A stretch of 64,000 nt of DNA from a virus. The stretch covers positions 111,824 to 175,823 of IMG/VR virus record IMGVR_UViG_3300023231_000004, one strand, 5' to 3'. A program made the translations under genes and the position numbers. Each line of letters starts with the position of its first letter. Positions within the stretch are counted from its first letter, which is position 1. The notes under the pieces were generated by a model. It did not search any database and had not been told where the DNA came from. It saw only the letters and a program-made list of their open reading frames with translations. Of this stretch, positions 1 to 8,485 are shown in pieces.

Positions 1-1
1 T

Positions 2-2836
2 GGTCGACACACTAAAGTCTTTACGGCAGAAGACTCCATAGAGGGCTGGGCAGATACACTAGGGGTTTTCATTAGTAGTGTCTATGGGGGAGGAGACTTC
101 CCAGAGTATGAGGGATACAATGTTGAATTTGATCTCTCAGAAATTAGACCAGAAGGTGCTAAGGTTGGTAGCGGCAGGGGGAAGGCTCCAGGCCCCGAAC
201 CTTTACAAAAAGCCCTCAATAAGATCAAACTAATTTTTGCCGATGCCCTTGCCGCAGGACAGACTCGATTTAAGTCAATCAACTGTTATGATATCATCAT
301 GCACGCTAGCGATGCTGTTATCTCTGGTGGTATCAGACGTAGTGCTACTATTTGTTTATTCAGCCCAGATGACGAAGAAATGGCGAAAGCCAAGACTGGG
401 AACTGGTTCATTGACAACCCACAGCGTGGACGTTCAAACAATTCGGCTGTGCTAGTTAGAGGCGAAACGACATTTGAAGAATTCCAGACTCTAATGGGAT
501 TCGTTAAACAGTATGGAGAGCCTGGGTTTGTTTGGGTAGACCATAGAGACTTAATGGTAAATCCCTGTGTAGAGATTGGCTTCTACCCAGTATGCGTAGA
601 GACCGGAGAAAGCGGATGGCAGGCTTGTGTTTCTGGAGATACAAAACTAATTACCAAGGACGGCATTGATAACATCAAAAATCTCGTAGGTAAAGATTGT
701 AAAATTTGGAATGGTGACTCCTGGAAAACCGTAAACCCATTTGTGACAGGTGAAAATAGAGAACTATACAGAGTAGAACTTTCTGATGGGTCTTATCTAG
801 ACTGTACCGATAATCACGAATGGCTAGTTAAAAACAGGTTTGAACAAGAATATAGGGTTGTTAAGACTAAAGACCTGCTGACGGGTGAAAAGTATAAAAT
901 ATCGACGCCCAGGGTTAATTGTGTAAACCCTGGAGGTAGGTGGGAAGAGTATGCCTATGAGTATGGTTTTGTCTTAGGAGATGGGACGGCTAGACCTAAT
1001 CATTCTCCTTTTGCAACCCTATTTGGAGACGACTTTAAGCTAAACCTACGAGGAAAACAGAGTGAAACTAAGCCCCCGAATGAAAAATACGCTTTAGAAC
1101 ACGCTCATATAACCTTTACAGATCTAGATAACAAATTTAGTTGTGACCTCAAATACTCTCAAGGGCTACCTAGAGATGTATTTACCTGGGATGAACATTG
1201 CATATTGGAGTTTGTTAGTGGGTGGATTGACGCAGATGGATCAAAAGCCAATGATGGATGTAGACTATACGGCGAAGAGAGTAAAATTAGAGATTGTCAA
1301 CTTCTTTTGACCAAGGTTGGGGTTAATTCTAGTGTAAACCTAATGTCCGAAGCTGGTTCAATTACAAATATTGGAGAAAGGAGACGTTCAGTTTGGTATC
1401 TTCAAATACCAAATGCAGTCAAACTTAGGTCGAAAAGTAAAGGTAGAAGGCAAATTATTCAATCTGTGACAAAGCTACAAGGCTTGCACACCACCTATTG
1501 CGTATACGAAGAAGAAAAGAACCAATGCACATTCAACAACGTATTAACTAAGCAGTGTAACCTTTGTGAGATTAACGGCAAGCATTGCAACACCCCAGAA
1601 AGGTTCTATAGTGCTTGCAAAGCTGGGGCCATCATTGGGACTGCCCAGGCTGGCTATACTGACATGGGCTACCTTGGAGACGTTAGTAAGCGAATCCTAG
1701 AAAAAGAAGCCCTACTTGGTATTTCTGTTACTGGCATGATGGATAATCCAGACGTATTGTTTGATCCAGAGGTACAAAAGGAAGGGGCAAGAGTAATCCT
1801 AGAAGAAAACAAGCGTATTGCCAAAGCTATTGGGATTAACCCAACCGCAAGGGCAACTTGCGTGAAGCCCGCAGGGACCACCAGTTGCGTCCTAGGGACT
1901 TCTAGCGGCATTCACCCCCACCATGCCAAAAGATACATCCGACGCACTCAGAGCAACTACCTGGAGGCTCCACTGGCCTTCTTTACCAAAACGAACCCCT
2001 TGGCCGTGGAAAAGTCCGTTTGGTCAGCCAACGGAACAGACAATGTGATCGCATTTTGTGTAGAAGTTCCTAAGGGAGCAAAGACAAAGAATGACATTGG
2101 TGCTATTCAGTTGCTAGATTATGTCAAATCGACACAACAGCACTGGGTAGAGGCAGGTAAAGTAGAAGAAAGATGTACTAGGCCTTGGTTATCCCACAAT
2201 GTTTCTAACACCATTACTGTTAAAGACGATGAGTGGGAAGACGTAACTGAGTATATTTACGCCAATAGAGAGTACTTTGCTGGTATCAGCCTGTTGTCCA
2301 TTAGTGGCGACAAGGACTACCAACAGGCCCCCTTTACGGCGATCTATACCCCCAGAGAGCTAGTTACTATGTACGGAGATGCTTCTGTAATGGCTTCTGG
2401 TATGATTACCGATGGATTACATGCCTTTGAGGGCAACCTTTGGAGTGCTTGTGAAGCGGCCCTTGGTGTAAGGAAGGTCGACTATGGTAAGTTAGAAGAG
2501 GCAGAAAAAGAGCTTAAAGAGCTAAGAAATGGCATCGAAGAAGGTGCAGATGTGCCCCCATTCATTGTTTTTGCAGCAGAAGAAGGCTATAAAAAGCTTT
2601 GGAGTCAACATGATTGGGTTAGAAGGTCTAAACAGTTTGCGGAAAGATACTTCGATGGTGATGTCAAAAAGATGACATACTGTCTAAAGGACGTAAATAA
2701 TTGGAAATACTGGTGTGACCTTCAAAGAGAGTACAAGGACATCGATTATTCAGGAATGGTAGAAGAAGAGGATAATACCAAAATAGAGGAAACAACGGCA
2801 TGTTCAGGGGGAGCTTGCCAAACTCAGTACGCATAG
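2..2836 (+). CDS. nrdJ: Class II (adenosylcobalamin-dependent) ribonucleotide reductase, N-terminus missing
   Basis: This enzyme would reduce ribonucleotides to deoxyribonucleotides with a B12-derived radical. The reading frame is open from the window edge, so the start lies upstream; 944 residues are visible, including an intein. Visible landmarks are SGGIRRSATI near residue 107, the active-site NPCVE at about 187-191 (matching the Asn/Cys/Glu pattern of class II enzymes), and CSGGAC near the C-terminus. The spacing of that last Cys pair matches the C-terminal redox pair of monomeric RTPR-type enzymes. The intein interrupts the protein between GESGWQA and CNLCEING. The assignment to RNR is firm; the monomeric class II subtype is inferred from NPCxE and the C-terminal Cys pair. 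ThyA, dUTPase, MazG and dNMP kinase in the same window fit a dNTP-supply role. Confidence 0.93.
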   Translation, partial: GRHTKVFTAEDSIEGWADTLGVFISSVYGGGDFPEYEGYNVEFDLSEIRPEGAKVGSGRGKAPGPEPLQKALNKIKLIFADALAAGQTRFKSINCYDIIMHASDAVISGGIRRSATICLFSPDDEEMAKAKTGNWFIDNPQRGRSNNSAVLVRGETTFEEFQTLMGFVKQYGEPGFVWVDHRDLMVNPCVEIGFYPVCVETGESGWQACVSGDTKLITKDGIDNIKNLVGKDCKIWNGDSWKTVNPFVTGENRELYRVELSDGSYLDCTDNHEWLVKNRFEQEYRVVKTKDLLTGEKYKISTPRVNCVNPGGRWEEYAYEYGFVLGDGTARPNHSPFATLFGDDFKLNLRGKQSETKPPNEKYALEHAHITFTDLDNKFSCDLKYSQGLPRDVFTWDEHCILEFVSGWIDADGSKANDGCRLYGEESKIRDCQLLLTKVGVNSSVNLMSEAGSITNIGERRRSVWYLQIPNAVKLRSKSKGRRQIIQSVTKLQGLHTTYCVYEEEKNQCTFNNVLTKQCNLCEINGKHCNTPERFYSACKAGAIIGTAQAGYTDMGYLGDVSKRILEKEALLGISVTGMMDNPDVLFDPEVQKEGARVILEENKRIAKAIGINPTARATCVKPAGTTSCVLGTSSGIHPHHAKRYIRRTQSNYLEAPLAFFTKTNPLAVEKSVWSANGTDNVIAFCVEVPKGAKTKNDIGAIQLLDYVKSTQQHWVEAGKVEERCTRPWLSHNVSNTITVKDDEWEDVTEYIYANREYFAGISLLSISGDKDYQQAPFTAIYTPRELVTMYGDASVMASGMITDGLHAFEGNLWSACEAALGVRKVDYGKLEEAEKELKELRNGIEEGADVPPFIVFAAEEGYKKLWSQHDWVRRSKQFAERYFDGDVKKMTYCLKDVNNWKYWCDLQREYKDIDYSGMVEEEDNTKIEETTACSGGACQTQYA
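626..1555 (+). mobile_element. Intein in NrdJ with LAGLIDADG homing endonuclease
   Basis: An in-frame insertion of 310 residues starts with Cys1 (CVSGDTKLITKDG, block A-like) and ends just before CNLCEI. Block B is visible as LDCTDNHEW. Two dodecapeptide endonuclease motifs are present: FVLGDGTA and VSGWIDADGS, so the homing endonuclease may be active. The C-terminal splice block is TYCVYEEE followed by FNNVLTKQ. The intein therefore appears to end in Lys-Gln instead of the usual His-Asn, followed by Cys+1. Removing the insert restores a continuous RNR sequence. Confidence 0.9.
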
Positions 2837-2840
2837 TTGG

Positions 2841-2849
2841 TGTATAATA
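2841..2849 (+). promoter_or_regulatory. TGTATAATA promoter-like motif
   Basis: TGTATAATA lies directly downstream of the NrdJ stop codon and upstream of the small membrane-protein genes. It contains a perfect sigma70 -10 hexamer, but no convincing -35 box is seen 17 bases upstream. The same nonamer recurs in other intergenic gaps of this window (14772, 36062, minus strand 39437, and one mismatch at 61859). Confidence 0.5.
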
Positions 2850-2864
2850 AGATGAGGTACAATC

Positions 2865-3185
2865 ATGTTTTACATAATCGCAGAAGCCGAAACATCATCG
2901 GCAGATCCTTACTGGGTCAGTTTAATTACTGGCTCCGGTGGTGCTCTGATTGTGTTGATGCTATGGGTGAAATCTCTTTCCGCTTCTAATAAAAGACTAG
3001 AAGAAGAAAACAGGGACATTTCCAGACAATCTATTGAGTGTATTACAAAGATTCTAGAGAGACAAGACCAAGAAAAGACGACAAAGACCACACAAATGAT
3101 AGCCGACGCGTCTTGGAAAGAGGACTTGAAGAGTCTCATGAATAGGATTTGTAATAGGCTTGAATTGGATAAGGGAGAGAACTAA
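2865..3185 (+). CDS. Small membrane protein with cytoplasmic coiled coil
   Basis: This 106-aa protein has one hydrophobic segment at about residues 21-36 (LITGSGGALIVLMLW), followed by a long charged helix rich in Glu, Lys, Arg and Gln that probably forms a coiled coil. It overlaps the next gene by one base (TAATG), and that gene has the same architecture, so the two are probably co-translated and may interact. Single-span phage membrane proteins of this type include holin-like and spanin-like proteins, but no specific signature identifies it. Function unknown. Confidence 0.6.
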   Translation: MFYIIAEAETSSADPYWVSLITGSGGALIVLMLWVKSLSASNKRLEEENRDISRQSIECITKILERQDQEKTTKTTQMIADASWKEDLKSLMNRICNRLELDKGEN

Positions 3186-3445
3186 TGGAATTATTGATTT
3201 CTGTGGTGATTATGGTTGGAATAGTGCTCTTTTCCGTATACGTCCTTCATAAAGGCGAGCAAAAAAAGACCAAGGCGGTACAAACCTTAATGTCTTCATA
3301 CGAAGAAAGTTGCAAAGAGCAGTGTCAAACGACTAGGGAGGTGACAGATAGATTTATGGAAGTCTCTGCGGAAAATTTAGGTAGCATTCGAGACCTACAC
3401 AAACGAACACTAGAGATACTATCTGGAGAAAAACTTGATGTTTAA
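3185..3445 (+). CDS. Small single-span membrane protein
   Basis: This 86-aa protein begins with a hydrophobic N-terminal segment at about residues 3-22 (LLISVVIMVGIVLFSVYVLH), followed by a charged helical tail containing two Cys residues (ESCKEQC). It overlaps both neighbours by a few bases. The layout of an N-terminal anchor and cytoplasmic or periplasmic helix resembles the upstream protein. A lysis or envelope role is possible from context alone; no family is recognised. Confidence 0.55.
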   Translation: MELLISVVIMVGIVLFSVYVLHKGEQKKTKAVQTLMSSYEESCKEQCQTTREVTDRFMEVSAENLGSIRDLHKRTLEILSGEKLDV

Positions 3446-3869
3446 TGACATATCAGCACTAATCTCTCTTGCCCTAACCGTTCCAACTGTGGTGTTTGCC
3501 GTTGCGGTGTTGTGTATTTGGGGCAAAGAGGCACTAAGAGTATTTAAGGCAGGCCCAAGTAACCCTATGGAGTGGTTGATTATCGGCGTTGTTATCGCCT
3601 TCCTAGGAAGCGTTGTAAACAACCTGTACTGGGGATTTGCGTGGTCTCACACCTATCTATCAGGACAAGAACTAGACCCAACTATCGCCCACATGGGCGT
3701 TGTGTTTAACATATTCTTTAGACAAGTTTGTGGTATTCTTGCCGCATATTGTCACTTAAAGTCCTACACTGAACTTAAAAAAGATTCAAACCTAAATGCC
3801 AACTTGTGGATTTCTGGTTCTATTGTTGGCGTTGTATACGTTATGTTATTGTCTCTCTTTAAGAGGTAA
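3438..3869 (+). CDS. Multi-span membrane protein, possible holin-like
   Basis: I use the ATG at 3438, which overlaps the preceding stop codon, instead of the in-frame TTG one codon upstream. The 143-aa product has about four hydrophobic stretches: an N-terminal LISLALTVPTVVFAVAVL, then LIIGVVIAFLGSVVNNL, then a moderately hydrophobic stretch around VVFNIFF, and a C-terminal GSIVGVVYVMLLSLF. It is the third in a run of small membrane proteins. Several phage holins have this size and topology, but there is no adjacent lysin here, so the role is uncertain. Confidence 0.55.
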   Translation: MFNDISALISLALTVPTVVFAVAVLCIWGKEALRVFKAGPSNPMEWLIIGVVIAFLGSVVNNLYWGFAWSHTYLSGQELDPTIAHMGVVFNIFFRQVCGILAAYCHLKSYTELKKDSNLNANLWISGSIVGVVYVMLLSLFKR

Positions 3870-3871
3870 GC

Positions 3872-4396
3872 ATGTTTAGACGAATAAGATACCTAGCTCG
3901 GCACTTAGTCGAGGGGTTGTTCCCTCCCAAGCCCCCTCATGTTGTGGGCATTTACTTATGGAGTTGTTCTATGAAGAAAGCAAAGTTGAGAGTTTATTGG
4001 GGTAAGTCCCCATCTAGCGATGTTGTTGAGTACAGCGTCATTGTGATTAACGAGAGTACTCAAGAGACGGTCTTAGAGCAGACAGTTTCTTTTGCTGAGA
4101 CAGAAGTTGTAGTTGAGGTTCCTGAGAATACAAGCATTACGGAAACAGTGATTGCTAATGATGGTGTGTTCGATAGCGATCCTGTATCTGCTTCTTATCA
4201 AGTTGGAGATCTAACAGCACCGGCCCCTGCGTCGTTTGTTGGGATTGAAGTTCTTGAGATTGTAACTGTTAAAGATGAAGAGCCTGTTGAGGTTGTCGAA
4301 GGAGGTGAACTTGACAACTTAGGTGAAGAGACCGATGTTGTACCAGTAGTTGAAGACGTGACAGCCCCAGAAGGCGACGAAGAAACCACTGTTTAA
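3872..4396 (+). CDS. Hypothetical beta-sandwich protein with acidic tail
   Basis: The 174-aa reading frame begins at ATG 3872. A second in-frame ATG at 3971 follows a GGAG and would give a 141-aa protein beginning MKKAKLRVYWG; either start is possible. The central part alternates hydrophobic and polar residues (EYSVIVINES, TEVVVEVPEN) as in fibronectin type III or Ig-like domains. The C-terminal 50 residues are rich in Glu, Asp and Val. It is the last gene before a strong terminator. Function unknown. Confidence 0.5.
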   Translation: MFRRIRYLARHLVEGLFPPKPPHVVGIYLWSCSMKKAKLRVYWGKSPSSDVVEYSVIVINESTQETVLEQTVSFAETEVVVEVPENTSITETVIANDGVFDSDPVSASYQVGDLTAPAPASFVGIEVLEIVTVKDEEPVEVVEGGELDNLGEETDVVPVVEDVTAPEGDEETTV

Positions 4397-4414
4397 TCTA
4401 TTTGAATTGAGAAA

Positions 4415-4454
4415 GGGGTCTTGGTGTCTAAAGCGACACCGAGCCCCTTTTTTT
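4415..4454 (+). terminator. Rho-independent terminator
   Basis: A GGGG(T)CTTGGTGTC arm pairs with GACACCGAGCCCC across a short loop. One bulged T and one G-U pair are present, and seven T residues follow. It lies 18 bases after the stop codon at 4396 and closes the membrane-protein operon. Confidence 0.85.
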
Positions 4455-4610
4455 GTCCACTAACAAGCTTCCATAAAATTATTTTGAAAAAAAACCGAGA
4501 ATTATCGGTTCAAAAGTCGCTCAACTAGCTACAATATAACAAATGTCGAGTTTGACTTGCGAGACTCTAGCCGGGTTCTGTCAAGACGGAAGACTATCTT
4601 AGGAGAAGTT

Positions 4611-5201
4611 ATGTCTAATTTAACACAAGAGGAAGAAGCAGCAAGCTTTCATACCTTTAGACACATCGAAACTGTAAGGAATTACCTTAATAGGTTCGTG
4701 TGCTCTTTAATAAGAAGAGGTGAGAAGCACGATCAGAGTAAACTAGAGAGTCCAGAGGTTGAGTTGTTCACAGAAATGACTCCCCTTCTTAGTCAACTTA
4801 CATTCGGGAGTCCAGAATATGACGAGAGCAAAGCTAAGCTTGGTCCTGCACTGGATCACCACTATGCTAAGAACCGACACCACCCAGAACACTGGCCCTC
4901 GGTAGACAGCAAAGAAGCAGACCTAGTGGATGAGCATGTTAAAACATTAAATGAAGAAGCACAGCCAGAGTTGGTAGCAACACTCAAAGACTATGCTGCT
5001 TCCCTTAGAAGCTCCATCAACAACATGAGCTTGCTAGACCACAGTGAAATGCTATGCGACTGGAAGGCATCTAGTGAAAGACATAACGATGGTAACATCA
5101 GAAAGTCTATCAAACACAACGCCAAACGTTTTGGCATGAGCCCACAACTTATTAACATTTACGAAGCCACATTGGAAGTCTTTACAGACGACGACAAGTA
5201 G
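4611..5201 (+). CDS. DUF5662-like phage protein
   Basis: I choose ATG 4611 because it follows AGGAG with good spacing; the frame is open further upstream but the extra residues look unconserved. The protein has the His-rich core of a phage family of unknown function: KHDQSKLESPE, then HHYAKNRHHPEHW, and a final helix ending RFGMSPQLI. The spaced His/Asp residues could bind metal, as in HD-type hydrolases, but that is inference. It is the first gene after a terminator, so it probably has its own promoter in the 4455-4600 gap, where a weak -10-like TACAAT is seen near 4532. Confidence 0.6.
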   Translation: MSNLTQEEEAASFHTFRHIETVRNYLNRFVCSLIRRGEKHDQSKLESPEVELFTEMTPLLSQLTFGSPEYDESKAKLGPALDHHYAKNRHHPEHWPSVDSKEADLVDEHVKTLNEEAQPELVATLKDYAASLRSSINNMSLLDHSEMLCDWKASSERHNDGNIRKSIKHNAKRFGMSPQLINIYEATLEVFTDDDK

Positions 5202-5209
5202 GAGAGAAT

Positions 5210-5779
5210 ATGTCAGGAAATATGCACACAGGAATGTTTGACGGATTCATTAAAAATGGAAAGATCGACTCCAACGGGATGATCGATAGCTTTCTTGAAG
5301 GGGCAAATAAGAAAATAGATGGGTTTGTAGACAAAGTGTTTGAACCCGCACCACTGGCAGTCATTAAACTGTCAGATACGGCAACTTTGCCCACTAAGGC
5401 AAATGAATCAGATGCAGGCTTTGACCTCTATGCAAGCAAAGAGGTGGTGCTGTATGATGGCCCCAATCTAGTTTGCACCGATATCTCTATGGAGATCCCA
5501 GAGGGCTATGTGGGGCTCATCTGGCCGCGTTCTGGCCTATCTGCTAAGCACGGCATTGATGTGCTTGCTGGCGTCATTGACAGCGGCTATCGTGGAGAAA
5601 TCAAAGTGTGTCTTCAAATGGCACACAGAGAGGAAGGGACGCCACTATACAAGGTTGAGAAAGGAGACAGGATCGCACAGATCTTGATTCAGGGAGTGCC
5701 AAGATTCAAATTGATCGAGGCGGAAGCCCTATCTGACTCCAATCGTGGAGCAAAAGGGTTCGGCTCAAGTGGACACTAA
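5210..5779 (+). CDS. dut: dUTP diphosphatase (dUTPase) with N-terminal extension
   Basis: Hydrolyses dUTP to dUMP and pyrophosphate, keeping uracil out of DNA and feeding ThyA. All five trimeric-dUTPase motifs are present: DAGFDLYA (1), PRSGLSAKHG (2), GVIDSGYRGE with the catalytic Asp (3), GDRIAQILI (4) and the glycine-rich RGAKGFGSSGH (5). The core is preceded by about 45 residues (MSGNMHTGMFDGF onward) that are not part of the canonical fold. The start has a GGAGAG ribosome site. It sits just before phoH in a tight gene run. Confidence 0.93.
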   Translation: MSGNMHTGMFDGFIKNGKIDSNGMIDSFLEGANKKIDGFVDKVFEPAPLAVIKLSDTATLPTKANESDAGFDLYASKEVVLYDGPNLVCTDISMEIPEGYVGLIWPRSGLSAKHGIDVLAGVIDSGYRGEIKVCLQMAHREEGTPLYKVEKGDRIAQILIQGVPRFKLIEAEALSDSNRGAKGFGSSGH

Positions 5780-5791
5780 CAGAGAGTAAAC

Positions 5792-6517
5792 ATGACAACA
5801 AGACGTAAAGCTAGAAACCAAGAAAAGGAAGTTTCACAAAAGCCTCGTGGCTTATCTGCCAAGTCTAAGAATCAAAAGGATTACATTCGCACAATTGTCG
5901 AGAATGATATCATCTTTTGTTCTGGTCCCGCAGGTAGTGGTAAATCCTATATCGCCTCTGGTATGGCAGCTAACAAGCTGTACACTGGAGAGGTAGATCA
6001 GATCATTGTTACCAGACCCCTAGTCTGTACTGGTCGAGAACTTGGTGCCCTCCCTGGCAATGTCAGTGAAAAGGTAATGCCTCACCTTGCTCCCATGGAA
6101 GAGAACCTAAAGTGGTTCCTACAGAAAGTTAACTACGGCAAATTCATGAACGAGGGCTCTATTAGATATGAGCCTTTGGAATTGATGAGAGGGGCGACCT
6201 TTAACAACGCCTACATGATCCTTGACGAAGCACAGAACTGTACTTCCGATCAGATCAAGATGTTCATCACCCGTATGGGCGAAAACACAAAGGTTCTTAT
6301 CAATGGAGATACGAACCAGACCGATTTACATGGTCAGAGTGGACTAGCCTTTTGCATGGGGCGTCTTGAGGGCGTGAAGGGCGTGGGCGTGTCCAAGTTA
6401 AATTACGGCGATATTCAACGAAATGGCATTTTGGGCAGAGTTTTATCGGCTCTCGAAGGCGATTCCGGCTATAATAACGATGACGCCTTCCTTTACGACG
6501 ACGACGGAGAATACTAA
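5792..6517 (+). CDS. phoH: PhoH-like P-loop ATPase
   Basis: A 241-aa PhoH-family ATPase. Walker A is GPAGSGKS at about residues 47-54 and Walker B is MILDEAQN at about 145-152, with TRPLV and NGDTNQTDL between the standard landmarks. phoH-like genes are common in aquatic phages; the protein is an ATPase possibly acting on RNA, and its role in phage is unsettled. The last residues are strongly acidic (DDDGEY). It overlaps the next gene by one base (TAATG). Confidence 0.9.
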   Translation: MTTRRKARNQEKEVSQKPRGLSAKSKNQKDYIRTIVENDIIFCSGPAGSGKSYIASGMAANKLYTGEVDQIIVTRPLVCTGRELGALPGNVSEKVMPHLAPMEENLKWFLQKVNYGKFMNEGSIRYEPLELMRGATFNNAYMILDEAQNCTSDQIKMFITRMGENTKVLINGDTNQTDLHGQSGLAFCMGRLEGVKGVGVSKLNYGDIQRNGILGRVLSALEGDSGYNNDDAFLYDDDGEY

Positions 6518-7017
6518 TGCAAGAAAGTACAGAAAAGACAGTTGAAGCTTCTATTGACGCAATTACAACACCAGCACAGCCTGTAAGGCCAAGCCCTGTT
6601 GTAGATTCAAAGGAGACTGTGGAGCCAGAATTGACTCCAGCACCACAACAACCTTCAACTGCCGAAGTGACCCTACGACAAGAAGAGAAGAACTTTGTAG
6701 TGGGCGAGCAAAGAAAGCAGGGGACTCTTTACTTTGGAATTGATGCCAAAGAAGTACTAGAGAGCGAGCCCTACTTCGCAAAGAAGACCGTAACCACTAA
6801 CAGTGATGGGTCAGAGTCTATCAAGTATTCGTTAGCCCTGTATAATGGCTCCCTATACAACCCTGCTGGTCCTTTTTCTCGTAGAAATAAGAACCTCAAG
6901 GACTTCTTTAGTTACAAAACATGCACAGAAGCTTGCTTCAATGACTATGTTGAGTTCCTAAAGAGCAAGAGAGAGCCTATCTACTGGCGAGCAAACAGGA
7001 GTATCCTAAATGGCTAA
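6517..7017 (+). CDS. Hypothetical protein with disordered N-terminus
   Basis: A 166-aa protein. The first 70 residues are rich in Pro, Thr, Glu and Gln and look disordered. The folded part begins around GTLYFGIDAK and contains SLALYNGSLYNPAGP and two nearby Cys (KTCTEACF). The C-terminus overlaps the next start by 8 bases. No family recognised; position between phoH and the recombination genes is compatible with an early accessory role. Confidence 0.55.
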   Translation: MQESTEKTVEASIDAITTPAQPVRPSPVVDSKETVEPELTPAPQQPSTAEVTLRQEEKNFVVGEQRKQGTLYFGIDAKEVLESEPYFAKKTVTTNSDGSESIKYSLALYNGSLYNPAGPFSRRNKNLKDFFSYKTCTEACFNDYVEFLKSKREPIYWRANRSILNG

Positions 7018-7315
7018 ACCAGGACCACTGAGTAAGGCAGACAAGTTCTATATCGATGAGAACTGGATGCACAAGAGCGTAAAAGCTATTTCTGCGTTCT
7101 TGGAGAGATCAGAAGAAACCGTCAACACCTACGTGGAACATGTTAAGATCATGAAGACAAAGGCTGGTGGACAGTTCGCTAGGTACGGAGACCCTGAGAA
7201 GGGTGGAGCCGTAGTAGCAACAGAGGCCGCTACCATGCGTGGTGACGACTTTAAGAGAAGCTCTGGATCAACAAGAAGGCAAAAAAGATGCACAGTCAAG
7301 ATCACAGACTTGTAA
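7010..7315 (+). CDS. Small HTH-like protein
   Basis: A 101-aa basic protein. Residues about 8-45 (SKADKFYIDENWM, then ISAFLERSEETVNTYVEHV) read as a helix-turn-helix of the type used to test a template or operator, suggesting a small DNA-binding protein. The C-terminal third is Arg/Lys/Ser rich and probably flexible. It overlaps the following gene by 28 bases. Regulatory function is inference only. Confidence 0.5.
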   Translation: MAKPGPLSKADKFYIDENWMHKSVKAISAFLERSEETVNTYVEHVKIMKTKAGGQFARYGDPEKGGAVVATEAATMRGDDFKRSSGSTRRQKRCTVKITDL

Positions 7316-7713
7316 GCAGCCTTGAAGAGTGGAAGGCAGAGTATCGAAAAGATAAGACTAAGGTCTGGATCGTCGTTACTCTGTCTGATGACTCTCTTTA
7401 TTTCTTTAACGAATTCGATGATTGGTACAAGATCATTGAGCGGGGCAAAGAAAGGCAATTGAAAGTAAAAGAAGTGGGCCTTAGGTATAGGTCTAGTGTA
7501 TACAGACAGCCCGTAGAGGGCGATGGTTTGTATTTGAGTAAGTCAGCCCTGGGTTCGCCTGGGGTCGCAACGACACAAACGATGACCATTGGAACCGTGT
7601 TAAACAACTCGGTATTAAAAACAACAATTCAACTGCCCGCCTTTCAGGTCATGGATTCATTTGAAGACGGTATTGAAAACTGCTTTAGAGAGGTTATGTG
7701 GATATGGAAGTAG
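7288..7713 (+). CDS. Hypothetical protein
   Basis: A 141-aa protein starting inside the end of the upstream gene. It contains a beta-strand-rich N-terminal region (TKVWIVVTLSDDSLYFF) and a second strand-rich region around TMTIGTVLNNS. No motif or family is recognised. The overlapping arrangement with both neighbours indicates translational coupling within the early operon. Confidence 0.5.
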   Translation: MHSQDHRLVSSLEEWKAEYRKDKTKVWIVVTLSDDSLYFFNEFDDWYKIIERGKERQLKVKEVGLRYRSSVYRQPVEGDGLYLSKSALGSPGVATTQTMTIGTVLNNSVLKTTIQLPAFQVMDSFEDGIENCFREVMWIWK

Positions 7714-7940
7714 AAGAAATTTTGGTAGAATACCTATCAGTAGAAGATCAAAAGACCTTTGAAGATGTACACCTTTTCGACAAGGGGTTTGCTTGTTCAA
7801 ACAACGCAGACAGAGAACTGGTCGGATGGTACAACAGAAAAAACCTACGTGTTGCTTTTTATTATGAGCCCTCGTGGTGGAGTAAGAAGAAGATGTACTG
7901 GATTTACGGATGGGAATGGGAACCTAAAAACAAGGACTAA
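7698..7940 (+). CDS. Small aromatic-rich hypothetical protein
   Basis: An 80-aa protein with an unusual density of Trp and Tyr at the C-terminus (YYEPSWWSKKKMYWIYGWEWE). The start at 7698 overlaps the previous gene by 16 bases; an ATG two codons later (7704) is equally possible. A competing 63-aa frame in the same interval lacks coding character. Function unknown. Confidence 0.5.
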   Translation: MDMEVEEILVEYLSVEDQKTFEDVHLFDKGFACSNNADRELVGWYNRKNLRVAFYYEPSWWSKKKMYWIYGWEWEPKNKD

Positions 7941-7942
7941 CA

Positions 7943-8485
7943 ATGGCTAAAGAAAAGCCGAAGCTGTTCAATCAAGAGTATCAGAAAGAGCAGTCTGATA
8001 AGTACAAGTACAAGCACATTCATACGGGTGAGCATTGTACTTTTGAGGCTTATGTAGCAGAGTATCTAGTTCTTAGAAGGGCAGAGAGGATGAACCTTGA
8101 GAAACCAGGATACAAATTCTGGACCAAGGGCGACCCTAATCACTGGATTTGGATGAAGCAGATGAATGCGGCGAGAGCCCTTGCTAAAAGATACAGCGAA
8201 GAAGCTGTACTAGCTGCCATCAAGTCACCCGACTTCAATAGATACTTAGTCATTGGTCTTCAAAACGGCAGAGGTTGGAAGATCAACCCTCCTATTGAGC
8301 CCATCATTAAGAAGCATCACGAAAGGCTTCTTAGAGAAGAGAAGAATAGAAAAGAAGAAACACTGGAAGTAAAAGACAATCCTGTTCGTAGAAAAGCTAG
8401 ACCTGCGGGTAAGGGCTCTATACTTAACAAGCTAAGAGGTAAAGATGGCGAAAAAATCATCAGTAGAAAAGAAGAAGAAGTTTGA
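7943..8485 (+). CDS. Hypothetical basic protein upstream of the RecA-like gene
   Basis: A 180-aa, Lys/Glu-rich, mostly helical protein. Its central region (YVAEYLVLRRAERMN, KGDPNHWIWMKQMNAA, VLAAIKS) is well structured, while the last 50 residues are charged and probably flexible. It overlaps the UvsX-like start by 41 bases, so the two are probably co-translated and the product may be a replication or recombination partner. That role is inferred from position only. Confidence 0.5.
   Translation: MAKEKPKLFNQEYQKEQSDKYKYKHIHTGEHCTFEAYVAEYLVLRRAERMNLEKPGYKFWTKGDPNHWIWMKQMNAARALAKRYSEEAVLAAIKSPDFNRYLVIGLQNGRGWKINPPIEPIIKKHHERLLREEKNRKEETLEVKDNPVRRKARPAGKGSILNKLRGKDGEKIISRKEEEV

Noticed and set aside
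1669-1911. Long antisense open frames opposite nrdJ, dnaE and the tail genes
   Set aside because: They mirror the codon structure of strongly coding sense frames, have no ribosome sites and no protein-like composition.
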